A DNA stretch of 64,000 bases from Hyphomicrobiales bacterium (GTDB lineage Bacteria > Pseudomonadota > Alphaproteobacteria > Rhizobiales > Beijerinckiaceae): the NCBI GenBank assembly GCA_026400535.1, contig JAPLOU010000042.1, forward strand, positions 34,063 to 98,062, given 5' to 3'. A program made the position numbers and the translations under genes. Shown one piece after another: positions 44,106 through 52,961 of the stretch (its first letter is position 1; every line of letters begins with the position of its first letter). Under the pieces are notes generated by a model. It made no database searches. It saw only the letters and a list, made by a program, of their open reading frames with translations, and was not told where the DNA came from.

Positions 44106-47100
44106 CCCGGCTTGCCGCCGCTCGCCGGAGGCGTTTCGGCCTGCCGCGGCGGCTTCGCCGGCGCGTCCGCCGACGGAGCGCCCTCGGCTTCCCTTTGCTG
44201 CCGGGCGCGCAGGGCGGATGCGAAGTCCGGATAGCGCTTGCGGTACTCCGACATGAATTCTGTCAGCGTGTCAGCATTGGCCACCCTGCGGGCAAGCTCG
44301 CGCAGGTCCCCCGGCGCGGCGCGGTTGGCCCCAGTGACAAAGGCGAACGTGCGCGCGTCGGGCGTCTGCGCCATGGGAGCCGCATACTTCGCTCGCAGGC
44401 GGTCAAGGGACAGTGGCTCGTCGGCCATGACATAGGCCACACCCGCGCGCATCGCGTCGGCACGCTGCCGCTCATCCAACGGACCTGGCTCGCGCCAGGC
44501 GTCGCCAAGGATGCGCTCATGCGCCTCACCTGCCTCGCGCCAGCGGCGCGCGGTCCATAGGATGTCAGCCCTGAGGCGGTCGACTTCCGGGCCTCGCTCG
44601 CTGTCGAGGATCTCGAGGGCAAGGTCCGTGCGCGACAGGTCGGACAACGCCTTCGCTTCCAGCAACCGCCGGGCCCGCATCACATCCCGCGGCAGTTCCG
44701 GCAGTCGCGTTGTGGTCAGCGCGCCGAGAGCCTCCGCAGGCTTGCCGTTCATCAGCCTGATCATCGCCAGACGGGTTGCCACCGTGGCACGCGCCGCACC
44801 GGTCAGGCGGTTGTCGATCTGGTGCTGCAGCAGTTCGCCGGCCTGATCGAGAAGGTCGAGTTCGACAAGCCTGTCGGCAAGACGGCGGATGATTTCGTCA
44901 CCCCGCCGACCGACCGGGAGGAATTCCTTGAAGTCGTAGAACAGCGCCAGCGCATCCACACGCGGCAGCTTGTCGGCCTTGCCTGTCGTGAACAGCTCCT
45001 CGAACTGGCGGGCGGCCTCGTCATGCAGCTTGCGCGTGATGGCGTGGTCGGGAAAAAAGCCATTGGCCTTGCGCGCCAGCCCGAAGGCGTCGCGCCAGCG
45101 CTGCTGCTTGAGGTAGATCGCGCCGAGCTCGCCCAGCGCCTCGATCTCAACCTCGTCGCCGCGCCATGTAAAGGCCACGGTCTCAAGCCGGGCCAGCGCC
45201 TCTTCGGCCGGAATTGACCCATCGTTCTCGCGATCGGCCAGCTGCACGGCCCTCAGTTGCACACGCGCCGCCACCCCGCGGTCATCGGAACCGAACAGCG
45301 CCTTGTAGCCTGCCATCGCAGCCTCCGGACGGCCGCTGGCCTCATCGAGTTGCGCCCGGAGAAACTCGACTTCGTCGCGCCCGATGTGGCGCGGTGCCAG
45401 CGATCCCAGAAGCACCAACTCACGTTCAGCAACGCTCAGGTCCCGCAAAACCAGAGCCGAGCGCACCAACTCACGCCTCACGACGCCCTGCAGCGCATCA
45501 GGATAGGCGTCGATGATCTCGGCGCCCCGCTTCAACCCTGCCAGGGCCTGGGGAAACCGGCCCCGACGGGCCTCGATGACCGCGCGCCAGAGCGCAGCTT
45601 CAGGATCATCCTTCAGGAACGCCTGGGCCAGGATGGCCTCGGCATCCCGGCTGCGCTGGAGCATCGTCTGCGCAATGGCGCGCAGGATGTGCACCTGCCG
45701 GTCCTGCCGCATGTTCGGATCCTCGCGCAGCACGGCGCCGACCGGCCCGAGACTTTCCGCATCGAGCCCGTTGGCAAGCTGGAACTGTGCCAGCCGCATC
45801 CGCGCCACCGTCCGCTCGGATCGTGGCGCCTCGGCCGCCCTGCGGATCAGCTCTCCCATGCGCTCGCGGATCTGGTTGCCTCTCGGTTCGGCCCATATCG
45901 CCCGGTCCGGCGTCAGTTTCAGGTCCTGCTTTGATGACATGTTCAAGTCCGCGGCCCCGTGGACCTCCGAAACAGCAAGGCTCGTGCTGCGCCCGATGAT
46001 GACCTCGCCGACCCCTGCCCTCACGGCGACATCATCGGCAAAGCTGAGAACCGCGACGCCTTGCATGGTCTGGTTGAGCTGGAACTCGACAAAGCGCTGC
46101 GGCTTGGAAACCGCTGCACCCGGCCCGTACGCCGTGGCGACCGCATAACTCTGCCCGCTTTCGGAACCGATCCAGTGCACGCCGGACACGTTCTGCAGCG
46201 GGACCGACAGCACGATCTGCCCGCGCTCGTCGGTGCTGCGGCGAACGCGCAATTGCTGCACCGGCTGCGTGCCCTCATCCCCGATCGTCAGGGACCAGCG
46301 CATGTCCTCGCTGCCGAGGCGGACCAGGCCCGGCTGCTTGGTCTGCAGCCTGAGGACTGTGGCCTTGCCTTCCTTGGTCGCACTCGCTGCGGCGAGATGC
46401 GCGCCGGCGACACTCATCAGTTGCGCCGGATCAAGCGTGTCGACGGTATCGAAAACGACCACGATCTGGCCGCGGTCCTCAAAGGCGGCGGCGGCGGTGC
46501 GGCGCGGGAACTGGAAGTCGATTCGAGCGCCGTCCCTGGTGGCCGATGCCGCCATTCTGATCGCCTGCGGCGGCACCTCAACAGCCGGCGCAACCCGCTC
46601 GGCGGGCGCCACGGGAGGCGGCTTGGGGACCAAAGCGGCGAGCGCAGGCTTTCCGGCCTCGGCTTTAGCGGGCTCTGATTTTACCGCATCACTCCGGGCC
46701 GATTCAGCCTTGGCCGCTTCAGCCTTGGCAGGCTCAGGCTTGGCTGGCTCAGCTTGCGCAGACTCCGCCATTCTGGGCGTTTTCGTCGGGTCCGTCAGGT
46801 CAACGATGAAGCCATCATCCTCGCGAAAGCCCCGCGCCACGAGTGGTTTCGGGATTGTCAGGGTCAGGCGCAGGACGCCGCCTGACATGTCAACACCGTC
46901 CAGCTTGACGCCGTCCGGCAGGATGCTGCGCAGCCTCGATGCTTCCAGCCGCAGGGGCGCGTTCATGCTGATGCTGAGCTTGCCGGCGTCGAACTTGTGC
47001 TCAACGTTGACGAAGGACGGCAGATCGAACACCAGCCGCGACAAGGTTGGCAGCGTCGCCACGCGCACCTCGACCTGACGGACATCCGCCTGTTCGCGCG

Positions 47101-47575
47101 CCTTCCCAAGGTTGCGGGCAACGGTCTCCGCCGCCTTCAGCCGCTTCGCCAGATCATCGACGACATCGGGCGGCAGGCCCGGCAGCATGCCTTGCCAGTT
47201 CGCCGGAATGAGATCGATGAACACCTTCTCTCCAGCCTCCAGCACGTTGGTGGCGAACCGGTCGGTCAGGGCCATGCGGACGCCAAGCCCATCCGGATCG
47301 ATGCGGGCCACAGAAACATAGCGCGGCAGTTCGCGCTGGAGGCGATCCGCCGACAGGCTTACCGGCTCGCTGAAGCTGATCATCAGCACGCCGCTCGACA
47401 CGCGGGCTGTCACCTTCTGGGCAGAGGGAAGGGTCAGCAGCAGGCGGCCGAAATTGCGCTCCTCGCTGCCTCTTATCGTGGCGACATCGCCCTGTGCATA
47501 CGCGGAGCACATCGACGTCAGCAACGCCGCAGACACCAGGAGGATGCGCGAAAACCGCAACGCCACAATCCGCAC
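44102..47575 (-). CDS. Large exported TPR-like protein of unknown function near fliP
   Basis: A 1157-residue protein with a signal peptide (about 1-27, ending SAYA). Residues about 30-270 have repeated beta-strand segments (sets like TARVSSGVLMISFSEPV and TVFIDLIPANWQ-like), suggesting AMIN-like domains; then a Pro/Ala/Lys/Glu repeat-rich linker (about 275-335). From about residue 580 to 1080 comes a helical region with TPR-like helices. The end (about 1120-1157) is Pro/Ala rich. I cannot name a family. Similar proteins occur next to flagellar genes in alphaproteobacteria, which suggests a periplasmic role with the flagellum or cell envelope, but this is inference. A near-CtrA site lies 67 bases upstream. 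Confidence 0.8.
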   Translation of the reverse strand: MRIVALRFSRILLVSAALLTSMCSAYAQGDVATIRGSEERNFGRLLLTLPSAQKVTARVSSGVLMISFSEPVSLSADRLQRELPRYVSVARIDPDGLGVRMALTDRFATNVLEAGEKVFIDLIPANWQGMLPGLPPDVVDDLAKRLKAAETVARNLGKAREQADVRQVEVRVATLPTLSRLVFDLPSFVNVEHKFDAGKLSISMNAPLRLEASRLRSILPDGVKLDGVDMSGGVLRLTLTIPKPLVARGFREDDGFIVDLTDPTKTPRMAESAQAEPAKPEPAKAEAAKAESARSDAVKSEPAKAEAGKPALAALVPKPPPVAPAERVAPAVEVPPQAIRMAASATRDGARIDFQFPRRTAAAAFEDRGQIVVVFDTVDTLDPAQLMSVAGAHLAAASATKEGKATVLRLQTKQPGLVRLGSEDMRWSLTIGDEGTQPVQQLRVRRSTDERGQIVLSVPLQNVSGVHWIGSESGQSYAVATAYGPGAAVSKPQRFVEFQLNQTMQGVAVLSFADDVAVRAGVGEVIIGRSTSLAVSEVHGAADLNMSSKQDLKLTPDRAIWAEPRGNQIRERMGELIRRAAEAPRSERTVARMRLAQFQLANGLDAESLGPVGAVLREDPNMRQDRQVHILRAIAQTMLQRSRDAEAILAQAFLKDDPEAALWRAVIEARRGRFPQALAGLKRGAEIIDAYPDALQGVVRRELVRSALVLRDLSVAERELVLLGSLAPRHIGRDEVEFLRAQLDEASGRPEAAMAGYKALFGSDDRGVAARVQLRAVQLADRENDGSIPAEEALARLETVAFTWRGDEVEIEALGELGAIYLKQQRWRDAFGLARKANGFFPDHAITRKLHDEAARQFEELFTTGKADKLPRVDALALFYDFKEFLPVGRRGDEIIRRLADRLVELDLLDQAGELLQHQIDNRLTGAARATVATRLAMIRLMNGKPAEALGALTTTRLPELPRDVMRARRLLEAKALSDLSRTDLALEILDSERGPEVDRLRADILWTARRWREAGEAHERILGDAWREPGPLDERQRADAMRAGVAYVMADEPLSLDRLRAKYAAPMAQTPDARTFAFVTGANRAAPGDLRELARRVANADTLTEFMSEYRKRYPDFASALRARQQREAEGAPSADAPAKPPRQAETPPASGGKPG

Positions 47576-47642
47576 TCACACAACAAGGCACGCAAGACCG
47601 CCCTTCACGGGCAGACCCTTGAGCTACACTGCGCGAACGAGG

Positions 47643-47657
47643 TTAGCAGCGGGTTAA
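47643..47657 (-). promoter_or_regulatory. Near-consensus CtrA-type site before the TPR gene
   Basis: On the minus strand TTAA-N7-CTAA, one base from the consensus, 67 bases ahead of the start codon. It supports, weakly, joint control of this gene with the flagellar operons. Confidence 0.35.
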
Positions 47658-47695
47658 GGGGTTGACGTCGCTCGGCTGCACGAAGTGGCAGAACC

Positions 47696-48241
47696 TCACC
47701 TGATGAACTGGCTGATGTAGTCGGCGCCCAGCCCGTTGGCAGCGTAGTGGGTCCGGCACTTCTCGATGCGGGTGAAGACGTCGTCATAGCCGAGCGTCTT
47801 GCCGTCCGGATCGACGTAGATCATCGCCCCGTTGACCTGGAACAGCGTGATCATCTCCTCGACATGCGGATCGACGACAAGCGTGTGTGTTTCGCCGGGC
47901 GCCTCGTAGACGTAGGCGCCTTCGGTCGCGACCCAGTCATGCTCAAGATAACGCCACTGGCCCTTCAGCACATAGCCGTGGACCGGCTGCGGATGCCGAT
48001 GGCGCGACAGAACCCCGGCGCGGCGCACGCGCAGCAGGTTAACCCAGTAGCCCCGGCTCGCCGACATGCACAGCGGCCGGAACCAGACATTATCATCGAC
48101 CGGCACCCAGATGCGCTCGTCCTCCGGGATGACGTGAGGCACCACCAGTTCGGGCGGCGAATCCTGCGGCTGCGGATGGCGATAAGGCAGCCATTTCTCG
48201 GCCTGGCTGACATCGGCGGACATGGGGCTGGCCTTGTTCAT
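47696..48241 (-). CDS. Cupin protein of the 2,4'-dihydroxyacetophenone dioxygenase family
   Basis: A 181-residue single cupin protein. The cupin metal site is visible in RHRHPQPVHGYVLKG (two His and Glu/Gln-like positions) and in APGETHTLVVD. The similarity is to proteins annotated as 2,4'-dihydroxyacetophenone dioxygenase, but the family is broad, so the reaction is not certain. The start lies 32 bases after the stop of an SDR gene on the same strand, so the two form a probable operon of unknown catabolic purpose. Confidence 0.82.
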   Translation of the reverse strand: MNKASPMSADVSQAEKWLPYRHPQPQDSPPELVVPHVIPEDERIWVPVDDNVWFRPLCMSASRGYWVNLLRVRRAGVLSRHRHPQPVHGYVLKGQWRYLEHDWVATEGAYVYEAPGETHTLVVDPHVEEMITLFQVNGAMIYVDPDGKTLGYDDVFTRIEKCRTHYAANGLGADYISQFIR

Positions 48242-48273
48242 GATACGGCTCCTGCAACGGGATGGGCCAGAGC

Positions 48274-48993
48274 CTACACGGTCAGGTAGCCACCATCCAC
48301 TGGCAGAATCGCGCCCGTGATGAAGCGCGCCGCGTCCGACAGCAGGAACTGGACCACGGGCCCGATATCCTCCGGCGTGCCCCAGCGCTTCATCGGCGTG
48401 CGGGCCAGAATCGCAGCGGAGCGGGCATCGTCGTCCTGCAGGGCGCGCGTGAGGTCTGTCGCGATCCAGCCGGGGGCCACGGCGTTGACCCTGACACCAT
48501 CCCCGGCCCAGGCCGCCGCCAGCGACTTCGTCAACTGAGCCACCCCACCCTTTGACGCGGCATAACCCGGCGCCAGCGGCGCGCCGAAGAACGACAGCAT
48601 GGACGCGACATTGACGATCGCCCCGCCATGGGCGGCGAGTATGTCACGCGCCGCGACGCACATCCGCATCGTGCCGACCAGATTGACCTCAAGCGTCAGG
48701 CGAAACGCATCGACCTCGAATTCCTTGCCGCCGCGCTGGATGATGCCTGCGGCGTTGACGAGCGCGTCAAGACGCGAAAGCCCGCCGATCATGGCCCTCA
48801 CCGCAGCGTCGTCTGTCACGTCCAGCGCGGCGAAGCGGACACCCGGATGCGGCTCGGCAGTAGCGAGCTCCGCTGCCGTCAATCCCGTTGCCAGCACCTC
48901 GTAGCCGGCATCAGCCAGCGCAATGGCAGCGCCGCGGCCGATCCCGCGCGCGCCTCCCGTCACCAAAGCCTGCGTCCTGTCCGACCCTGTCAT
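48274..48993 (-). CDS. SDR family oxidoreductase upstream of the cupin gene
   Basis: A 239-residue short-chain dehydrogenase: TGGARGIGRGAA (NAD(P) motif) near residue 13, NAAG, the catalytic Ser in VASMLSF and YAASKGG (YxxxK), and a C-terminal TGAILPVDGG. It lacks an identified substrate. Together with the cupin gene it interrupts the flagellar region, and its codon use looks like that of the neighbours. Confidence 0.9.
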   Translation of the reverse strand: MTGSDRTQALVTGGARGIGRGAAIALADAGYEVLATGLTAAELATAEPHPGVRFAALDVTDDAAVRAMIGGLSRLDALVNAAGIIQRGGKEFEVDAFRLTLEVNLVGTMRMCVAARDILAAHGGAIVNVASMLSFFGAPLAPGYAASKGGVAQLTKSLAAAWAGDGVRVNAVAPGWIATDLTRALQDDDARSAAILARTPMKRWGTPEDIGPVVQFLLSDAARFITGAILPVDGGYLTV

Positions 48994-49258
48994 TCGCCAA
49001 GGCTAGGCCAACGCGGCCAAGCTGCAAAGCCCGAAGCCGCCAATCAGCCTCCGATCTTCATCAATTCCGATTTCAATTTTTCAAAACGATGTGAAAGCCG
49101 CGGAAACTCGCCTAATCGGTCGTTGTCTCGCCATGGCGTTGGGGCTATAGCACCGGCAAAAGCAGTGTTCGACGTGACGAGTCGGGGGGCTCGCGGGGCA
49201 GGTCCCATGCTCCGTGGCGAGAAGTTGGTCGTAGAAACTGATGACACAGGGGTAAGCC

Positions 49259-49681
49259 ATGGCCAAAGACATCATCATCAGCGCGGACTACAAACCGTCT
49301 GACGACGAAGCCTTCATGAGCGAGCGTCAGCGCGTCTACTTCCGGCAGAAGCTGGTCCGCTGGAAGGAAGACATCCTCAAGGAAGCAAAAGACACCATCC
49401 TGGCGCTTCAGGCCGAAAACGAAAATCATCCCGACATTGCCGACCGTGCCTCCTCCGAAACCGATCGCGCGATCGAGTTGCGCGCGCGGGACCGCCAGCG
49501 CAAGCTGATTTCGAAGATTGACTCCGCCATCGCGCGCATCGACGACGGGTCCTATGGCTACTGCGAGGAGACCGGCGAGCCGATTTCGCTTAAGCGTCTT
49601 GAAGCCCGCCCGATTGCGACACTGTCGCTCGAAGCCCAGGAGCGCCACGAGCGCAACGAGCGCGTGTTCCGCGACGACTAG
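49259..49681 (+). CDS. dksA: DksA-type RNA polymerase-binding regulator
   Basis: A 140-residue protein acting in the secondary channel of RNA polymerase with ppGpp. The coiled-coil arm (about 20-75), the YFRQKLVRWKEDI segment and the C4-type region GSYGYCEETGEP are present. Only one of the four zinc cysteines is there (C, then T, S and A at the other places), a variant I recall from alphaproteobacterial DksA. AGGGG lies six bases before the ATG; a strong terminator follows. Confidence 0.93.
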   Translation: MAKDIIISADYKPSDDEAFMSERQRVYFRQKLVRWKEDILKEAKDTILALQAENENHPDIADRASSETDRAIELRARDRQRKLISKIDSAIARIDDGSYGYCEETGEPISLKRLEARPIATLSLEAQERHERNERVFRDD

Positions 49682-49708
49682 GGCTCTCACCCCATGATGG
49701 GCAAAACC

Positions 49709-49732
49709 AACCGGCCGCTGGCCGGTTTTTTT
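49709..49732 (+). terminator. Rho-independent terminator after dksA
   Basis: AACCGGCC pairs with GGCCGGTT around a GCT loop, and the T-run is seven long. It starts 28 bases after the dksA stop. Confidence 0.92.
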
Positions 49733-49818
49733 GCCGGTGGCGCATCAGCGCTGCGGAAAACGGGTGGCTGACGGCTGTTGGTTGGCACTGATCCGCCCAT
49801 CACACCCGAGACAGGGAG

Positions 49819-50998
49819 ACGTCGCTGCTGCCGCCCCTGTTTTACCGCCTCGCCGCAGTCGCGGCCAGCTTTCGCGGGGCTGATCAGCTGATGGTTGCCG
49901 GCACGCCGCTGATCGTCGGCGCCCTGTTCGGAGCCGGTCCCGACATCATCGGCCTGATCATGGCCGCGCAAGGATCGGCCTGGCTGTTTGTCTCGCAGCC
50001 GGCGGGCGTCATGGTGGACCGCGTGGCCCCGCTGGACGCCATGAAGTGCGGCATGGTCCTCGCTGTTGGCGGCGTGCTGTCCGCCATGGCCAAGCGCTGG
50101 CTTCAGAGCCTGCCGCTGTTCGCGTTCGGCACCTTCATCAGCGCATCCGCCGCCGTGGTAGGGTTCCTGGCCGAAAGCGCCAGCGTTCAGGCGATCGTGC
50201 CGGGAGCGGCCCTCCCCTCTGCAAACGCCCGGCTGCAACTGGTGCAGTCCGCGGCCATGCTGATCGGGCCCCTGGCCATGGGGTATGCGGTTCTCCAGGG
50301 CTGGACGATGGCCGCATACGCTCTTGCGCTCGTGCTGGCCGCTTGTGGCCTCGCGCTTGCTCTGGGTTCCGATCCGCAAACGCCGCGCGCGCCGAGGCAG
50401 CGACAGCCGCTCACCGAGATGGCCGACGCTTCTGCTTCGTGTGCGGCCAGCCGCTCCTGCTCGGAATCGTTGCCTGCGCCCTGTTCTGGAACAAGGCTTT
50501 CTTTGTCCTCATGGCGATCTACCTACCCTTCGCCCTCGGCCCCATCGGTCTCAATGCCGCCGAGGCCGGCAGCGCCCAGGCGGCAATGGGCATCGGCTCG
50601 CTGGCCGCAGCCTTCGTGGCGGCACGGTCCATGCGCTGGCTCAGTCCGCGGACGATCTTGATGTTCGGGCCGGCAAGTTCCTGTGTTGGCACGATCCTGC
50701 TGGCGCTATCGCCGCTCGGCGGCTGGCTGGCGCTGCCCTTTGTCACCTTCCTGTTGCTCGGCTTCGGGCCGATCCTCTGGTTCGTCTGCCAGAACAGCAG
50801 CCGCCAGATCGTGACGCCGCCCGGTCTTCTGGGTCGCGTCGGCTCCGTCATCCAGGTGGCAATCTATGGCGTCAGATCAGTGGGCGCGCTCCTTGGCGGG
50901 CTGGTCGCGGCGCGTTTCGGGTTCGATGCCGCACTCATCCTGATCATAGCGCTGTTCGCGGCCTCGGCGACCTCAGAGCCATGCCGGCTTCGACCTGA
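49819..50998 (+). pseudogene. Broken MFS transporter
   Basis: Three successive frames together encode an MFS-type membrane protein: from about 49830 to 50420 (LFYRLAAVAASFRGADQL, then GTPLIVGALFGAGPD and several helices), then a second frame from about 50430 to 50960 (GQPLLLGIVACALFWNKAFFV, QNSSRQIVTPPGLLGRVGSV), then a third frame to the stop at 50996-50998 (LGDLRAMPAST). Each shift fits the loss of a single base. No ATG start exists at the expected place. A single error could be a sequencing fault, but two shifts plus a missing start point to a decayed gene. Confidence 0.75.
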
Positions 50999-51005
50999 AA
51001 CGGCA

Positions 51006-51040
51006 ATGAGGGCTTCGCGTGGGAGGCGCGAAGCCCTCAT
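51006..51040. terminator. Strong hairpin after the MFS remnant
   Basis: A perfect 14-bp inverted repeat, ATGAGGGCTTCGCG and CGCGAAGCCCTCAT, with a 7-base loop. There is no T-run on the + side, and only a weak one on the other. It may be a terminator for the broken transporter or for flgH transcripts coming from the right, or a structured RNA element. Confidence 0.5.
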
Positions 51041-51182
51041 CATGCCGGGCTGATGCGCGAGGCCGGGGAGCGTTGCATCAGTCGGCCCAGCCATCCGGAT
51101 CGGGTCACGGTGGCCGGTCGGCAACGGGCAGCGGGGCGCGTGGGGGAGCGTCGCCTGGAGCGGCCTGTGAGCGCGAGGGAGG

Positions 51183-51938
51183 TCAGAACGGCAGCAGGAC
51201 GTCCATCACCTGCTGGCCATAGCGCGGCTGCTGGACATCGGTGATCTGACCGCGGCCGCCATAGGCGATGCGTGCCTGGGCGATCTTGGTGGAATCGATC
51301 GTGTTGTCGCTGTCGATGTCTTCCGGCCTGACCACGCCGGCCACGATCAGCTCGCGCACCTCGAAGTTGATGCGGATCTCCTGCTTGCCCTCGATCACCA
51401 GATTGCCATTCGGCAGCACCTGGTTGACGGCGGCGGCCACGTTTGTGGTCAACTGTTCGGAGCGCCTCACCGACCCGGCGCCTTCGGTCGAGGTGTTCGA
51501 GTTGATCGACACCAATGAGCCGGGATCGACGCTTTCGGGCAGGATTTTCGGCAGATTGGATTCGACGCCGAAGAAGTTGGGGACGCCCATCGAATCCTTG
51601 CCGGTCCGCGAGCGGTTGGTCTGGTTCTGCAACTCCGCCCGGTCGGTGACGCGCACCTTGACCGTGACAAGATCGCCGATCTGGCGCGCCCGCTGATCCT
51701 TGAAGAAGGCGCGAGAGCCCTGCCGCCAGAGCGAGTTGGGCCCGAACGAGACATGTTCGGGGTTGGGCATTGGCATGCGGACCGGCTTGTAGCCGGCCTG
51801 TGCCGTCGGATCCTCGATGGTCGAGAGCGCAGGCGGCCGCCCGACATTGGAGAGCCGGTCAAGCGAGCCGCAGCCGGCAAGGGGCAGCGCTGCCGCGGCA
51901 AGAGCAAGAACGCGAAAGGCGGAAGGGGTCCGGGACAT
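51183..51938 (-). CDS. flgH: Flagellar L-ring protein FlgH
   Basis: An outer-membrane lipoprotein of 251 residues. The lipobox LAGC places the lipidated Cys at about residue 23. The body has the family motifs SLWRQGSRAFFKDQRARQIGD, TNVAAAVNQVLPNGNLVIEGKQEIRINFE and the C-terminal GQQVMDVLLPF. It is the last gene in the leftward flgF-flgG-flgA-flgH operon. Confidence 0.96.
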   Translation of the reverse strand: MSRTPSAFRVLALAAAALPLAGCGSLDRLSNVGRPPALSTIEDPTAQAGYKPVRMPMPNPEHVSFGPNSLWRQGSRAFFKDQRARQIGDLVTVKVRVTDRAELQNQTNRSRTGKDSMGVPNFFGVESNLPKILPESVDPGSLVSINSNTSTEGAGSVRRSEQLTTNVAAAVNQVLPNGNLVIEGKQEIRINFEVRELIVAGVVRPEDIDSDNTIDSTKIAQARIAYGGRGQITDVQQPRYGQQVMDVLLPF

Positions 51939-51950
51939 GATGCTGCTTTC

Positions 51951-52955
51951 TCAGTTTGAGACGGCGATGCGGGCGGAAGCGACGCCGTTGACTGCGACGC
52001 GTCCGGCGCCCGTCACCATCGCCTGAAGGATCTTCTTTGATTGCATGTTCTGCACAGAGATGATGTCCCCCTGCGCCCCTGCCTCCTGAGCCCGCGCCCG
52101 CATGGTCAGCGACAGGCCGGGCGCTTCGTAGACCACGGTGACGATCTCGTTACGGGCCACGATTTCTTGGCGTTGAAGGTCGCTGGCGCGCAAGCCAAGC
52201 CCGGTCGACAGCGGCCGCCGCGCGGCCTTGCCGACAACCGCTGTGGTTTCGCTGACCATGTCGGCCGGCAGGCCTTCGCGCGGCCGGCGCTCGATCATGA
52301 TGTCGCTAGCCTGGACGATCTCGCCACGGTTGATGTTGCGCATCGGCACGATCACGTCGGCGGTTTCGACAAGCTGGCCCGTGACCCGGACGGGCTTCAG
52401 CCGCAGCGCTGCGCTGCCAGGAAGCGTCAGGGTTGCCGCAACGCGCCGGCTGCGCGGATCATAGACCAGATCCTGGGTCTGGACCGCGCCGCGAAGCTCC
52501 GGTTCGACCGCCAGCAAGGGTGCGCCATTTTCCAGCGACAGGCTGAAGCCGCGCACGTCAACCCCGAAGCGCTCCTCGATGCCGCGGCGAATGGCGGCCT
52601 CAATGTCGACAATGCCGATGCGGCGCGCGGCGCGCGTGACGACAACCTGCGCGGCGCCGCCATCGCTGACATCCGCGACGCCCTGTGCCCGGACCGCCTC
52701 GACAATGCGGACAGTCTGGATGGTCCCGGTTTCGCCGAGCGCTGGCGCCCGGAACGCGGGCTGCGCGGCCATGGCGACCGGCAGGCCGGCGATCAGGTCG
52801 CCGAGCGTCAGAATGTCGCGCGTGGCGGTAACATCCGTTTTCAGGACTGGTTTGGCCGGCTGCGCCGTGAGGCGCAGGCTTGGTCTGTCCTGCGCCATGG
52901 CGACGCCGGCAACGGTCAGCGAGAAGGAAGCGGCGAGGAGCAATCTGGCAATCAT
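51951..52955 (-). CDS. flgA: Flagellar P-ring chaperone FlgA
   Basis: A 334-residue periplasmic chaperone for FlgI assembly, with a signal peptide (about 1-21, ending AMA). The C-terminal half carries the SAF-like domain: VIVPMRNINRGEIVQASDIMIE, then LRASDLQRQEIVARNEIVTVVYE and GDIISVQNMQSKKILQAMV. The N-terminal half is longer than in enterobacteria, as in other alphaproteobacteria. It follows flgG by 6 bases. Confidence 0.93.
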   Translation of the reverse strand: MIARLLLAASFSLTVAGVAMAQDRPSLRLTAQPAKPVLKTDVTATRDILTLGDLIAGLPVAMAAQPAFRAPALGETGTIQTVRIVEAVRAQGVADVSDGGAAQVVVTRAARRIGIVDIEAAIRRGIEERFGVDVRGFSLSLENGAPLLAVEPELRGAVQTQDLVYDPRSRRVAATLTLPGSAALRLKPVRVTGQLVETADVIVPMRNINRGEIVQASDIMIERRPREGLPADMVSETTAVVGKAARRPLSTGLGLRASDLQRQEIVARNEIVTVVYEAPGLSLTMRARAQEAGAQGDIISVQNMQSKKILQAMVTGAGRVAVNGVASARIAVSN

Positions 52956-52961
52956 GTCACA

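Noticed and set aside
44102..47575. Fusion of two unrelated genes in the TPR protein frame
   Set aside because: The frame is open without interruption and codon use is even; a linker between N-terminal and TPR parts is common in such proteins.
50046..51053. Programmed frameshift in the MFS gene
   Set aside because: There is no slippery heptamer near 50420, and a second shift and missing start make decay more likely.
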